DNA of 64,000 bases. Origin: Pedobacter sp. Leaf176 (lineage in GTDB: Bacteria; Bacteroidota; Bacteroidia; Sphingobacteriales; Sphingobacteriaceae). The position numbers and the translations under genes were made by a program. The stretch is from NCBI RefSeq assembly GCF_001424305.1, contig NZ_LMPD01000006.1, forward strand, positions 389,285 through 453,284, given 5' to 3'. How positions within the stretch are numbered: the first letter of the stretch is position 1; every line of letters begins with the position of its first letter. Of this stretch, positions 26,745 through 34,570 are shown piece after piece. The notes below the pieces were generated by a model. The model had not been told where the DNA came from. It saw only the letters and a list, made by a program, of their open reading frames with translations, and made no database searches.

Positions 26745-28880
26745 TTACGCTTGTGGCGCAGCTGGTTTTTCTGGTCTCGGCAATAAAACTTTACGGGAAA
26801 GTTTCATTTTACCTTGTTTATCGATGTCTAATAATTTAACCTCGATCTTATCACCTTCTTTCAATACACCATCCATAGTTTCTAAACGTTCCCATGAAAT
26901 TTCAGAGATGTGTAGTAAACCATCTTTACCTGGCATAACCTCAACAAATGCACCAAATGGCATAATTGATTTTACTTTACCCTGGTAAACTTCACCAATT
27001 TCTGGCTTTGCTACGATGTTACGGATACGAGTAACTGCAGCATCAATAGCGGCTTTGTTATCGGCAAAAACTTCAACGATACCTTTACCATCAACTTCTT
27101 CAATAGAGATTGACGCACCGGTTTCGCGTTGCATTTCCTGGATAATTTTACCTCCAGGGCCGATAATTGCACCAATGAATTCCTTATCAATAGTTAAAGA
27201 AACAATACGCGGAGCATGTGGTTTATAATCCTCATTAGGTGAGCTGATGGTTTTCTTCATCTCGTTTAAGATGTGTAAACGACCTTCTTTCGCCTGTAAT
27301 AAAGCTTTTGTTAAAACTTCGTATGATAAACCATTGATTTTTAAGTCCATTTGACAAGCGACGATACCGTGTTCAGTACCAGTTACTTTAAAGTCCATAT
27401 CACCTAAATGATCTTCATCACCTAAAATATCAGATAGAATTGCGTATTTACCAGTTTTCTCATCGGTAATTAAACCCATTGCAATACCTGAAACCGGCGA
27501 TTTGATCTTAATACCTGCATCCATGAGTGCTAGTGTACCAGCACAAACAGTTGCCATTGATGATGAACCGTTAGATTCTAAAATATCAGAAACAATACGA
27601 ATTGTATAAGGATTAGCCTCACCCTGTGGCAATACTTTTTTCAACGAACGTTGCGCTAAAGCACCGTGACCTATTTCACGACGACCAGCACCTCTGTTTG
27701 GTCTAACCTCTCCGGTTGAGAAACCCGGGAAATTATAGTGTAATAAAAACTTATTATAACCATTGAAGAAAGCACCATCAATCATTTGCTCATCGTCTTT
27801 GCTACCTAAAGTAACTGATGTCAATGATTGAGTTTCGCCACGTGTAAATACGGCCGAACCGTGCGCCGCAGGCAAATAACCAACTTCACTCCAAATCGGA
27901 CGGATTTCTGTAGTCTTACGACCATCTAAACGAATACCCTCATCCAATAACAAATTTCTAATTGCATCGTACTGAACATCATGGTAATAATGTTTAGCCA
28001 TTGCTTTAGTTAAATCTGCAGTATCTTCAGGCATGGCCTCAAAAAACTCATTTATAATAGCTGTAAATCCTTCTTTTCGAACATCTTTATTGCCACCAGC
28101 TTTCGCTACAGCATAAACTTTATCATAAGTATCGGCATAAACCTTCGCTTTTAAATCAGCATCGTGGTCTTCGTGGCTATATTCGCGTTTAACAGTTTTA
28201 CCTGTAGCTTCAGTTAATTCAACCTGAATAGCACATTGAACTTTTATTGCATCATGTGCAAATTTTAAAGCTTCAACCATTTCATCTTCCTGAATTTCAT
28301 CGCACTCACCCTCAACCATGCCAATGTCGTTAGCCGAACCAGCAACCATAAACTCTAAAGTCGCACGCTCCAACTGGCTGGCTAATGGATTGATTACCAG
28401 TTTACCATCAATTTTAGCAACACGTACTTCAGAAATCGGACCGTTGAAAGGGATATCAGAAACTGATAATGCAGCAGATGCTGCTAGACCTGCCAAACAA
28501 TCTGGCATAATGTCTTTATCAGCAGATATTAAAGAAATCATTACCTGTGTATCCGAGTGGTAATCACTTGGAAACATTGGACGTAAAGCCCTATCCACTA
28601 AACGGGAAATTAAAACCTCGTAATCAGATAATCTAGCCTCACGACGTAAAAAACCTCCTGGAATACGGCCTGTAGCCGCATATTTTTCTTGATAATCCAC
28701 CGATAAAGGTAAAAAATCAGTACCTGGTTTAGCACCAACAGTAGATACCACTGTTGCTAACAACATCGTATCGCCCATTTTTACTACAACCGAACCATCA
28801 GCTTGTTTAGCCAACTTACCAGTTTCGATTTCAACAATTCTGCCATCGCCCAAATCGAACGATTTTTTTATTACATTCAT
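26745..28880 (-). CDS. pnp: Polyribonucleotide nucleotidyltransferase (PNPase)
   Basis: 711-residue PNPase with the full domain set: two RNase PH-like domains (about 1-230 and 310-545, with the phosphate-site region NGSSSMATVCAGTLALMDAG in the second), an intervening helical domain, a KH domain (IGPGGKIIQEMQ near residue 570) and a C-terminal S1 domain (GKVKSIMPFGAFVEV). It degrades mRNA 3' to 5' by phosphorolysis and can add tails. It follows rpsO on the same strand, the conserved rpsO-pnp order. Confidence 0.97.
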   Translation of the reverse strand: MNVIKKSFDLGDGRIVEIETGKLAKQADGSVVVKMGDTMLLATVVSTVGAKPGTDFLPLSVDYQEKYAATGRIPGGFLRREARLSDYEVLISRLVDRALRPMFPSDYHSDTQVMISLISADKDIMPDCLAGLAASAALSVSDIPFNGPISEVRVAKIDGKLVINPLASQLERATLEFMVAGSANDIGMVEGECDEIQEDEMVEALKFAHDAIKVQCAIQVELTEATGKTVKREYSHEDHDADLKAKVYADTYDKVYAVAKAGGNKDVRKEGFTAIINEFFEAMPEDTADLTKAMAKHYYHDVQYDAIRNLLLDEGIRLDGRKTTEIRPIWSEVGYLPAAHGSAVFTRGETQSLTSVTLGSKDDEQMIDGAFFNGYNKFLLHYNFPGFSTGEVRPNRGAGRREIGHGALAQRSLKKVLPQGEANPYTIRIVSDILESNGSSSMATVCAGTLALMDAGIKIKSPVSGIAMGLITDEKTGKYAILSDILGDEDHLGDMDFKVTGTEHGIVACQMDLKINGLSYEVLTKALLQAKEGRLHILNEMKKTISSPNEDYKPHAPRIVSLTIDKEFIGAIIGPGGKIIQEMQRETGASISIEEVDGKGIVEVFADNKAAIDAAVTRIRNIVAKPEIGEVYQGKVKSIMPFGAFVEVMPGKDGLLHISEISWERLETMDGVLKEGDKIEVKLLDIDKQGKMKLSRKVLLPRPEKPAAPQA

Positions 28881-28986
28881 TTAAATAGAATTATGATGTG
28901 TTTTCCTCTTTCTACACACCGTTGTTTATATATGTTTTTGTTTTTGCAAACGAAGATAAGATATAAAAAGCCTATCTATAATAAAT

Positions 28987-29007
28987 CCTGTTAAAATATT
29001 TAACAGG
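28987..29007. repeat. Hairpin in the rpsO-pnp gap
   Basis: CCTGTTAAA (28987-28995) pairs with TTTAACAGG (28999-29007), 9 base pairs with a 3-base loop, upstream of pnp. It is a candidate site for processing or control of the pnp leader; there is no T run. Confidence 0.5.
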
Positions 29008-29010
29008 AAA

Positions 29011-29041
29011 TGTAAAAAGCCATTCCCTAAAGAATGGCTTT
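29011..29041 (-). terminator. Terminator after rpsO
   Basis: AAAGCCATTC (29016-29025) pairs with GAATGGCTTT (29032-29041), and the minus strand runs on into TTTTT. It lies 16 bases after the rpsO stop, so rpsO is at least partly uncoupled from pnp. Confidence 0.88.
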
Positions 29042-29057
29042 CGCTGATAAAATTCGC

Positions 29058-29342
29058 TTATTTTTGTTTAATGATATCACGAAGCTCTAAAGCTTTAATG
29101 ATAGCACGGTAGCGCTCAATATCTTTTTTGTATAGGTAAGCCAAAATACCGCGGCGTTTACCTACCAATTTTTGAAGTGACAACTGTGTAGAGAAATCTT
29201 TACGATTTTTCTTTAAGTGCTCTGTTAAGTGCGCAATACGGTATGTAAATAACGCTACCTGACCTTCTGCAGAACCCGTATTGGTTTCTACTTCGCCGTG
29301 TTGTTTAAAGATTTCGGCTTTCTTTTCTGGACTTAAATACAT
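29058..29342 (-). CDS. rpsO: 30S ribosomal protein S15
   Basis: 94-residue S15, slightly longer than the usual 89. Family blocks are visible: FKQHGEVETNTGSAEGQVALFTYRI-type N-terminus, LTEHLKKNRKDF and LVGKRRGILAYL. It binds 16S rRNA in the platform of the 30S subunit. A well-formed promoter lies upstream (29387-29417) and a terminator downstream. Confidence 0.98.
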   Translation of the reverse strand: MYLSPEKKAEIFKQHGEVETNTGSAEGQVALFTYRIAHLTEHLKKNRKDFSTQLSLQKLVGKRRGILAYLYKKDIERYRAIIKALELRDIIKQK

Positions 29343-29386
29343 TTCTTGAATAATATTAAAGCAATAAAAATTAATTAATTGTGGCG

Positions 29387-29417
29387 CAAAGATAAGGTAA
29401 TTTAATAAATAATCAAA
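29387..29417 (-). promoter_or_regulatory. rpsO promoter
   Basis: On the minus strand TTTG (29417-29414) and TATCTTTG (29394-29387) are spaced by 19 bases, matching the Bacteroidetes -33/-7 pattern TTTG-N17-23-TAnnTTTG. It lies 45 bases upstream of the rpsO start codon. Confidence 0.8.
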
Positions 29418-29565
29418 GAAATGACCAATTGTTTAATTACAGAATTGTATGCCTGATCTAAAGCTCATTTCTAAAATCAAATTTCTGTTTTACCTGGTGG
29501 CACATTTCCGCCTCAGGTTAATGAAAATTGCTAAGCGGCTTAAAGAACTGGACGAGATGGGAAAC

Positions 29566-30042
29566 TTAATTTTTCTTATTGATACGCTCTAATTCCAAAA
29601 CGTCTAATTGGTCTTTAGGTCTGTTGGTTGCGCGCTTGTTATCAAGAAGATGATTGTAGTGAAGAAATCTTGCTTTAATACCATTAATCTCATCAACGGT
29701 CGCCATTTGAAAATAGTCATCAAACTTCTGTTTATCCAATCCAGGAATATCGGTCATTAAATCTGCATACATTCCATCATCCATCAACACTTCGCAATAA
29801 CCCGCAATTATAGGAACATCTAAAAGCATATTATATTTGCCATAGCCCATTTTATCCAAAGCATAAATTAAATTTTGCCTGTTTTCTCTTGTATCCTTTA
29901 AATAAATATCCAGGTCTCCTGTTGTACGATTGTAACCATAACGGTTTACTGCAAAACCTCCAACAATAAGATAGCGCAAATCAAATTGCTCAAATGTTTC
30001 CAATAACAAAAGCATTTCCGGGTTTTCTTTATAGAAGGACAT
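29566..30042 (-). CDS. Nucleotidyltransferase-fold protein (DUF6036/MNT-like)
   Basis: 158-residue protein with a minimal nucleotidyltransferase core: YLIVGGFAVNRYG (about 24-36) followed by TTGDLDIYL, giving the GG...DxD pattern of the Pol-beta superfamily. Such proteins often act as tRNA- or protein-AMPylating enzymes or as toxin/antitoxin parts. A 67-residue gene ends 8 bases upstream on the same strand, so they form a two-gene cassette. The third catalytic acid is not obvious to me. Function is inferred only at the fold level. Confidence 0.72.
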   Translation of the reverse strand: MSFYKENPEMLLLLETFEQFDLRYLIVGGFAVNRYGYNRTTGDLDIYLKDTRENRQNLIYALDKMGYGKYNMLLDVPIIAGYCEVLMDDGMYADLMTDIPGLDKQKFDDYFQMATVDEINGIKARFLHYNHLLDNKRATNRPKDQLDVLELERINKKN

Positions 30043-30050
30043 ATTGAAAA

Positions 30051-30254
30051 TTACGTATTTGGCTTTCGAATCACAATTCCTTTTCCCTGAGGAAATTTTA
30101 AGGGTCTTCCTCCATTCATAGTTACCGAAATTTGATTAAGTTGTAAAACACCAAAAAAGCGTTGTTTAGCTGTTCGGCTCAAATAGACACTTTCACGCTC
30201 ATTAACAATTGTTTCGCGCGGGATCGAAGTATCATATAATTTAAGTTTCCCCAT
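30051..30254 (-). CDS. Small protein paired with the nucleotidyltransferase
   Basis: From ATG 30254 the protein is 67 residues: MGKLKLYDTSIPRET at the N-terminus, SVYLSRTAKQRFFGVLQL in the middle, and a basic, glycine-rich C-terminus (FPQGKGIVIRK). No recognised family. Its stop lies 8 bases before the nucleotidyltransferase start, so the pair is surely co-transcribed. An upstream in-frame TTG at 30263 is less likely because the -7 box overlaps it. It could be the regulator or antidote of the downstream gene; this is inference from layout only. Confidence 0.6.
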   Translation of the reverse strand: MGKLKLYDTSIPRETIVNERESVYLSRTAKQRFFGVLQLNQISVTMNGGRPLKFPQGKGIVIRKPNT

Positions 30255-30260
30255 TTCAAT

Positions 30261-30268
30261 CAAAAATA
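30261..30268 (-). promoter_or_regulatory. -7 box of the nucleotidyltransferase cassette
   Basis: Minus-strand TATTTTTG is an exact TAnnTTTG match whose last base is 6 bases before ATG 30254, so the transcript would start at or next to the start codon. No clear -33 box. Confidence 0.45.
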
Positions 30269-30315
30269 AAGAAAATAGATGAGATATCTTTATATTTAGA
30301 TATCAAACCTTATCC

Positions 30316-30323
30316 TATTTTTG
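30316..30323 (+). promoter_or_regulatory. -7 box of the thioesterase gene
   Basis: TATTTTTG, an exact TAnnTTTG match, ends 16 bases before the TTG start at 30340. No convincing -33 element. Confidence 0.4.
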
Positions 30324-30339
30324 CATAAAACCTTTACCC

Positions 30340-30759
30340 TTGGAAAAGAATCAATTTAGCATTTTCGAAAGCGAATTACGTGTACGTCCCGATGATATAG
30401 ATATGTTTAATCATGTACATAACAGCAAATACTTGGATTATGTATTGGCCGCCCGTTACGAGCAAATGGAAAAATTCTACGGAATGCCTTGGGAACATTT
30501 TACCAAACGGGGTTTGGGTTGGGTTGTAAGTCATGTGGATATTAATTTCAAACGTCCGCTTTTAATGAACGATTTGATGTTAATACGAACAGGTATTTTA
30601 ACCATGCATGATAAGGGTTGTTCAGTCCAGTTCGAAATCATAAATAAGAAAACAGGTAAAGTAGCTTCTGACGGGATTTTCGATTATGTATTAATTGATT
30701 TAAACACCAGCCGCGGAACAAAAGTTACCGAAGAAATGATTAAGGCATATAGTATCTAG
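30340..30759 (+). CDS. Hotdog-fold acyl-CoA thioesterase
   Basis: 139-residue single hotdog domain of the 4HBT/YbgC group. RPDDIDMFNHVHNSKYLDY carries the typical Asp and Asn/His active-site positions near residues 18-30, and SHVDINFKRPL is the usual central strand. It hydrolyses acyl-CoA thioesters; the chain specificity is unknown. The start codon appears to be TTG at 30340, since no in-frame ATG exists before the conserved region. Cytosolic. Confidence 0.9.
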   Translation: MEKNQFSIFESELRVRPDDIDMFNHVHNSKYLDYVLAARYEQMEKFYGMPWEHFTKRGLGWVVSHVDINFKRPLLMNDLMLIRTGILTMHDKGCSVQFEIINKKTGKVASDGIFDYVLIDLNTSRGTKVTEEMIKAYSI

Positions 30760-30940
30760 TCAGGTACCAGAAGTACGGAGGTCCGAAATATAGAAGTTCA
30801 GAAATATTTTAAAACACGGATCTATATAGTAACCGAAACATATCGCTTAATATTTTTATACCCCGATTAAAAAATAAATTCTAAGGATTCTGCATTTCAG
30901 TGGAAAAATCAATCAACTCACCAGAAATCAGTCATAGAAA

Positions 30941-30970
30941 TTTGACAATCCGGAAATTTATCTATCTTTG
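30941..30970 (+). promoter_or_regulatory. Promoter of the MATE leader
   Basis: TTTG at 30941-30944 and TATCTTTG at 30963-30970 are 18 bases apart, a near-ideal Bacteroidetes -33/-7 pair. Predicted start of transcription is around 30977, giving a long leader before ATG 31116. Confidence 0.82.
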
Positions 30971-30991
30971 CTTTATCAAAAGAACAGAACC

Positions 30992-31024
30992 ATGATAGTA
31001 TCTGCAATCCGTTTGAGGTTTTAA
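30992..31024 (+). CDS. Possible leader peptide (10 residues)
   Basis: ATG 30992 opens MIVSAIRLRF and stops at TAA 31022, about 15 bases after the predicted transcript start. It lies where an attenuation or ribosome-stalling peptide would be expected for a drug-exporter gene. A second short ORF, 31058-31108 (16 residues, basic and aromatic), stops 7 bases before the exporter ATG. Neither has been tested; both could be chance. Confidence 0.4.
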   Translation: MIVSAIRLRF

Positions 31025-31115
31025 ACAACCGAGGATTTCCCCTTTTCATTTTCAGATATGTGCAAGCTAAAGTTGCGTATCTATTGGTTTATTCGTTACA
31101 TTTTATAATTATTTT

Positions 31116-32540
31116 ATGTCGCAGTCAGTAAAGACACAGGGCAAACTATCAACTTTTTTTGATGTACTAGTACAATCGCTAAAAGGCAACGAGGTTGATT
31201 TAACTTCGATTAGTATTAAAAGAGCAATTATTTTACTCGCCATTCCAATGATGCTGGAAATGGCGATGGAATCGGTATTTGCATTAGTCGATTTATATTT
31301 CGTTGGTCACTTAGAAAACAGTAGCCATGCTATACAAACAGTAGGTTTAACAGAATCGGTTCTGACTATTATTTATTCCCTAGCCATTGGATTAAGCATG
31401 GCAGCCACAGCTGTCGTTGCAAGAAGAATTGGCGAGAAAAATCCGGAAGCAGCATCAAAAGCGGGTATGCAAACCATCGTAATTGCTGTAGCGGTTAATA
31501 TTCTAATTAGCATTGCCGGATTAATTTACGCAAGAGATATTCTTTTACTAATGGGCGCATCAACTGAAACGGCAGACCACGGAACAACTTTCGTCCGAAT
31601 TATGATGGGTGGAAGTATTATTATCGTTCTTTTATTTTTAATCAATGGGATTTTCCGAGGGGCTGGTAATGCTGCAATTGCGATGCGTAGTTTATGGATA
31701 GCAAACATTGCGAATATTATCCTCTGCCCTGTTTTTATTAATGGTTTCGGACCAATTCCTGCATTTGGTTTAACTGGCGCTGCCATCGCTACAACAATAG
31801 GTCGCGGTTTAGGTGTAACTTATCAGGTTTACAATTTATTCAATGGCAAAAATGCTTTGAAGATTAGAATCAGCCATTTCATTCCCGATTTTGAACAAAT
31901 TAAAGCCATTGTTAAAATTGCGGCACCTGCTATTTTCCAATTTGTAATTGCAAGTTGTAGCTGGGTGTTTTTAGCCGAATTGGTGGCAACGACAGGTGGT
32001 GATGAAGGATCTGCTGGTTATCAAACTGCGCTTAGGTTAATGATGTTTTTCCTGTTACCTGCCTGGGGTTTAAGTAATGCAGCAGCAACTTTGGTAGGAC
32101 AAAATTTAGGTGCAGGTCATATTGATAGAGCCGAACAATCAGTTTTCCATACCTTAAAATACATTATCATTTTTATGGCGGTGGTAAGCATCGTGTTTTT
32201 AACCTGCGGCCACTTATTTGCATCGTTCTTCACTTCTGATTTAAAAGTAATTGAGATTGCAAGTCGCGCCCTGAAAATATTAAGCATTGGTTTCATTATA
32301 TACGGTTCAGCAATGGTTTTTAGCAGCGCATTCAACGGTGCTGGTGATACCTGGACACCTACCAAAATAAACATTTTTGCTTTCTGGTTATTCCAGATCC
32401 CGTTCGCATATTTCCTTGCGAAATATTTAGAGATGGGTCCAACGGGCGTTTTTATTGCCATACCGAGTGCCGAAGCAGGAATTGCCATTGCTGCATTTAT
32501 CTTATTTAAGAAAGGTAAATGGAAGAAAACGATGGTGTAA
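31116..32540 (+). CDS. MATE family efflux transporter
   Basis: 474-residue inner-membrane protein with about 12 hydrophobic segments in two similar halves, typical of MATE exporters, which expel cationic drugs or metabolites using proton or sodium gradients. The first helix block (AIILLAIPMMLEMAMESVF) starts near residue 31 and the second half begins near 255 (IVKIAAPAIFQFVIASCSW). Substrate unknown. The long leader with a clear promoter suggests regulated expression. A terminator follows at 32582-32623. Confidence 0.92.
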   Translation: MSQSVKTQGKLSTFFDVLVQSLKGNEVDLTSISIKRAIILLAIPMMLEMAMESVFALVDLYFVGHLENSSHAIQTVGLTESVLTIIYSLAIGLSMAATAVVARRIGEKNPEAASKAGMQTIVIAVAVNILISIAGLIYARDILLLMGASTETADHGTTFVRIMMGGSIIIVLLFLINGIFRGAGNAAIAMRSLWIANIANIILCPVFINGFGPIPAFGLTGAAIATTIGRGLGVTYQVYNLFNGKNALKIRISHFIPDFEQIKAIVKIAAPAIFQFVIASCSWVFLAELVATTGGDEGSAGYQTALRLMMFFLLPAWGLSNAAATLVGQNLGAGHIDRAEQSVFHTLKYIIIFMAVVSIVFLTCGHLFASFFTSDLKVIEIASRALKILSIGFIIYGSAMVFSSAFNGAGDTWTPTKINIFAFWLFQIPFAYFLAKYLEMGPTGVFIAIPSAEAGIAIAAFILFKKGKWKKTMV

Positions 32541-32581
32541 TTATGAAAGCTAGATAACTCAAAAATAATTTAGCCGGAGCG

Positions 32582-32623
32582 CATAGATTTAAACGGAATA
32601 AAATTCCTTTCCGTTTTTCTATG
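32582..32623 (+). terminator. Terminator after the MATE gene
   Basis: CATAG...AAACGGA (32582-32597) pairs with TCCGTTTTTCTATG (32610-32623); the T run sits inside the right arm. It lies 42 bases after the stop. Confidence 0.75.
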
Positions 32624-32688
32624 TTTCTGTGGCAAAAACAAACCTTTTTGACCACGATTTTCAACCTTACATTTTCCATTAAAAACTA

Positions 32689-32696
32689 TATCTTTG
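32689..32696 (+). promoter_or_regulatory. -7 box of lepA
   Basis: TATCTTTG, exact TAnnTTTG, ends 7 bases before the lepA ATG at 32704, so the mRNA would start at or within one or two bases of the start codon. No good -33 at the usual spacing. Confidence 0.5.
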
Positions 32697-32703
32697 CGCA
32701 AAG

Positions 32704-34491
32704 ATGAAGCATATACGTAATTTTTGCATTATTGCACATATCGACCATGGTAAAAGTACTTTGGCCGATAGGTTATTAGAATATACAGCGACAATTTCGC
32801 AGCGGGAAGCGCAGGCGCAATTGCTCGACAATATGGATTTGGAGCGTGAGAGAGGCATAACAATTAAAAGTCATGCCATACAAATGAACTACAAAGTTGG
32901 AGATATTGAGTATAATTTTAACCTAATTGATACCCCCGGACACGTAGATTTTTCATACGAAGTTTCGCGTTCTATTGCGGCTTGCGAAGGCGCTTTGTTG
33001 ATTGTTGATGCATCTCAAGGAATTCAGGCGCAAACCATTTCGAACTTATATCTGGCTTTAGAGCACGACCTTGAAATTATCCCGATTTTAAATAAAATGG
33101 ACCTGCCTGGGGCAATGCCTGAGGAAGTTAAAGACCAGATTATTGATTTAATCGGTTGTAAGCGCGAAGATATTATTCCCGCGTCTGGTAAAACAGGTTT
33201 GGGTATTCCTGACATTATTCAGGCTATCGTAGACCGGGTTCCCGCTCCTGTTGGTAATCCTGAAGCACCCTTACAAGCCTTAATTTTCGACTCGGTTTTT
33301 AATTCTTTCAGAGGGATTATTGCTTATTACAAAGTGGTAAATGGCGAAATTAAAAAGGGTGATAAAGTAAAATTTATTAATACTGGCAAAGAATATTTAG
33401 CCGATGAGGTTGGTATTTTGAAGCTGGATATGGCACCACGCAACGTAGTTAAAACCGGAGATGTGGGTTACATTATTTCGGGCATCAAAGAAGCCAGAGA
33501 AGTAAAAGTTGGGGACACAATTACAACTGTTGCAAGACCGTCGTTGGATGCAATCCAGGGTTTTGAAGAGGTAAAGCCAATGGTTTTTGCCGGTATTTAT
33601 CCTGTTGATACTGATGAATTTGAAGAACTTCGTGAAGCAATGCATAAATTGCAACTGAACGATGCTTCTATCGTTTTCGAACCAGAAAGTTCGGCAGCTT
33701 TAGGGTTTGGCTTCCGTTGCGGTTTCTTGGGTATGCTGCACATGGAGATTATTCAGGAGCGTTTAGAACGCGAGTTTGATATGACGGTAATTACAACGGT
33801 TCCCAACGTATCATACATTGCACACACCACCAAAGGCGATGAAATTATCGTAAATAACCCTTCAGATTTACCTGACCCAAGTAAACTGGATTCGGTTGAG
33901 GAGCCATATATCAAAGCAAATATTATCACCAAGGCCGAATTTGTTGGTCCTGTTATGTCGCTTTGCATTCAAAAACGGGGAATTATTGTAAACCAATCTT
34001 ACCTCACTTCGGATAGGGTTGAGTTGGTTTTCGAAATGCCTATGGGCGAAATTGTATTCGATTTCTATGATAAGCTAAAAACGATTTCTAAAGGTTATGC
34101 CTCCTTCGATTATCACCAGACAGGCTACCGCAAATCAGATTTGGTCCGTTTGGACATGTTATTGAATGACGAACCTGTTGATGCGTTATCGTCATTAATT
34201 CACCGAAGTAATGCTTACGATTTCGGAAAGAAAATCTGCGAAAAACTAAGAGAGTTGATACCTCGTCAGCAGTTTGAAATTAAAATACAGGCATCAATCG
34301 GTGCAAAGGTTATTGCCCGCGAAACTCTTAGTGCTTTAAGGAAAGATGTAACAGCAAAATGTTATGGTGGTGACATTTCCCGTAAGCGTAAGTTATTGGA
34401 AAAACAGAAAAAAGGTAAAAAACGCATGCGCCAAGTTGGAAATGTAGAAATTCCACAAACGGCATTTATGGCAGTTTTGAAATTAGATTAA
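32704..34491 (+). CDS. lepA: Elongation factor 4 (LepA)
   Basis: 595-residue translational GTPase. The G1 motif is AHIDHGKST at residues 11-19, G3 is DTPGHVDF and G4 is NKMDLP; the C-terminal LepA-specific domain ends with KCYGGDISRKRKLLEKQKKGKKRM. It back-translocates or remodels stalled ribosomes and helps under ionic stress. Single-gene unit followed by a dispersed palindrome and folD. Confidence 0.97.
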   Translation: MKHIRNFCIIAHIDHGKSTLADRLLEYTATISQREAQAQLLDNMDLERERGITIKSHAIQMNYKVGDIEYNFNLIDTPGHVDFSYEVSRSIAACEGALLIVDASQGIQAQTISNLYLALEHDLEIIPILNKMDLPGAMPEEVKDQIIDLIGCKREDIIPASGKTGLGIPDIIQAIVDRVPAPVGNPEAPLQALIFDSVFNSFRGIIAYYKVVNGEIKKGDKVKFINTGKEYLADEVGILKLDMAPRNVVKTGDVGYIISGIKEAREVKVGDTITTVARPSLDAIQGFEEVKPMVFAGIYPVDTDEFEELREAMHKLQLNDASIVFEPESSAALGFGFRCGFLGMLHMEIIQERLEREFDMTVITTVPNVSYIAHTTKGDEIIVNNPSDLPDPSKLDSVEEPYIKANIITKAEFVGPVMSLCIQKRGIIVNQSYLTSDRVELVFEMPMGEIVFDFYDKLKTISKGYASFDYHQTGYRKSDLVRLDMLLNDEPVDALSSLIHRSNAYDFGKKICEKLRELIPRQQFEIKIQASIGAKVIARETLSALRKDVTAKCYGGDISRKRKLLEKQKKGKKRMRQVGNVEIPQTAFMAVLKLD

Positions 34492-34507
34492 TAGACCCAA
34501 GATACGA

Positions 34508-34550
34508 GTATCAAGTAGCAAGACAACTTGCCAATCTTGTTACTTGATAC
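34508..34550. repeat. TATCAAGTAGCAAG palindrome between lepA and folD
   Basis: GTATCAAGTAGCAAG (34508-34522) pairs with CTTGTTACTTGATAC (34536-34550), 15 pairs with one G-T wobble and a 13-base loop; the words continue outward to 34565. It shares words with 25895-25965. No T tract, so not a standard terminator. Confidence 0.6.
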
Positions 34551-34570
34551 TTGCTACTCGATACTTAAAA

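Larger units (their letters stand above)
30760..31115 (+). other. Long leader region of the MATE gene
   Basis: About 356 bases without a long gene. The first part (30770-30810) has AGAAGT-word repeats. A strong promoter at 30941-30970 gives a leader of about 140 bases before the exporter start, with two short ORFs (30992-31024 and 31058-31108). Alternative small hairpins are possible around 31010-31035 (GTTT/AAAC versus GGTT/AACC), which could not form together. Confidence 0.6.

Noticed and set aside
29449..29592. 47-codon ORF (plus strand) starting MPDLKLISK in the gap after rpsO
   Set aside because: It overlaps the 3' end of the nucleotidyltransferase gene, lacks a promoter and shows no family resemblance. 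Too weak to list as a gene.
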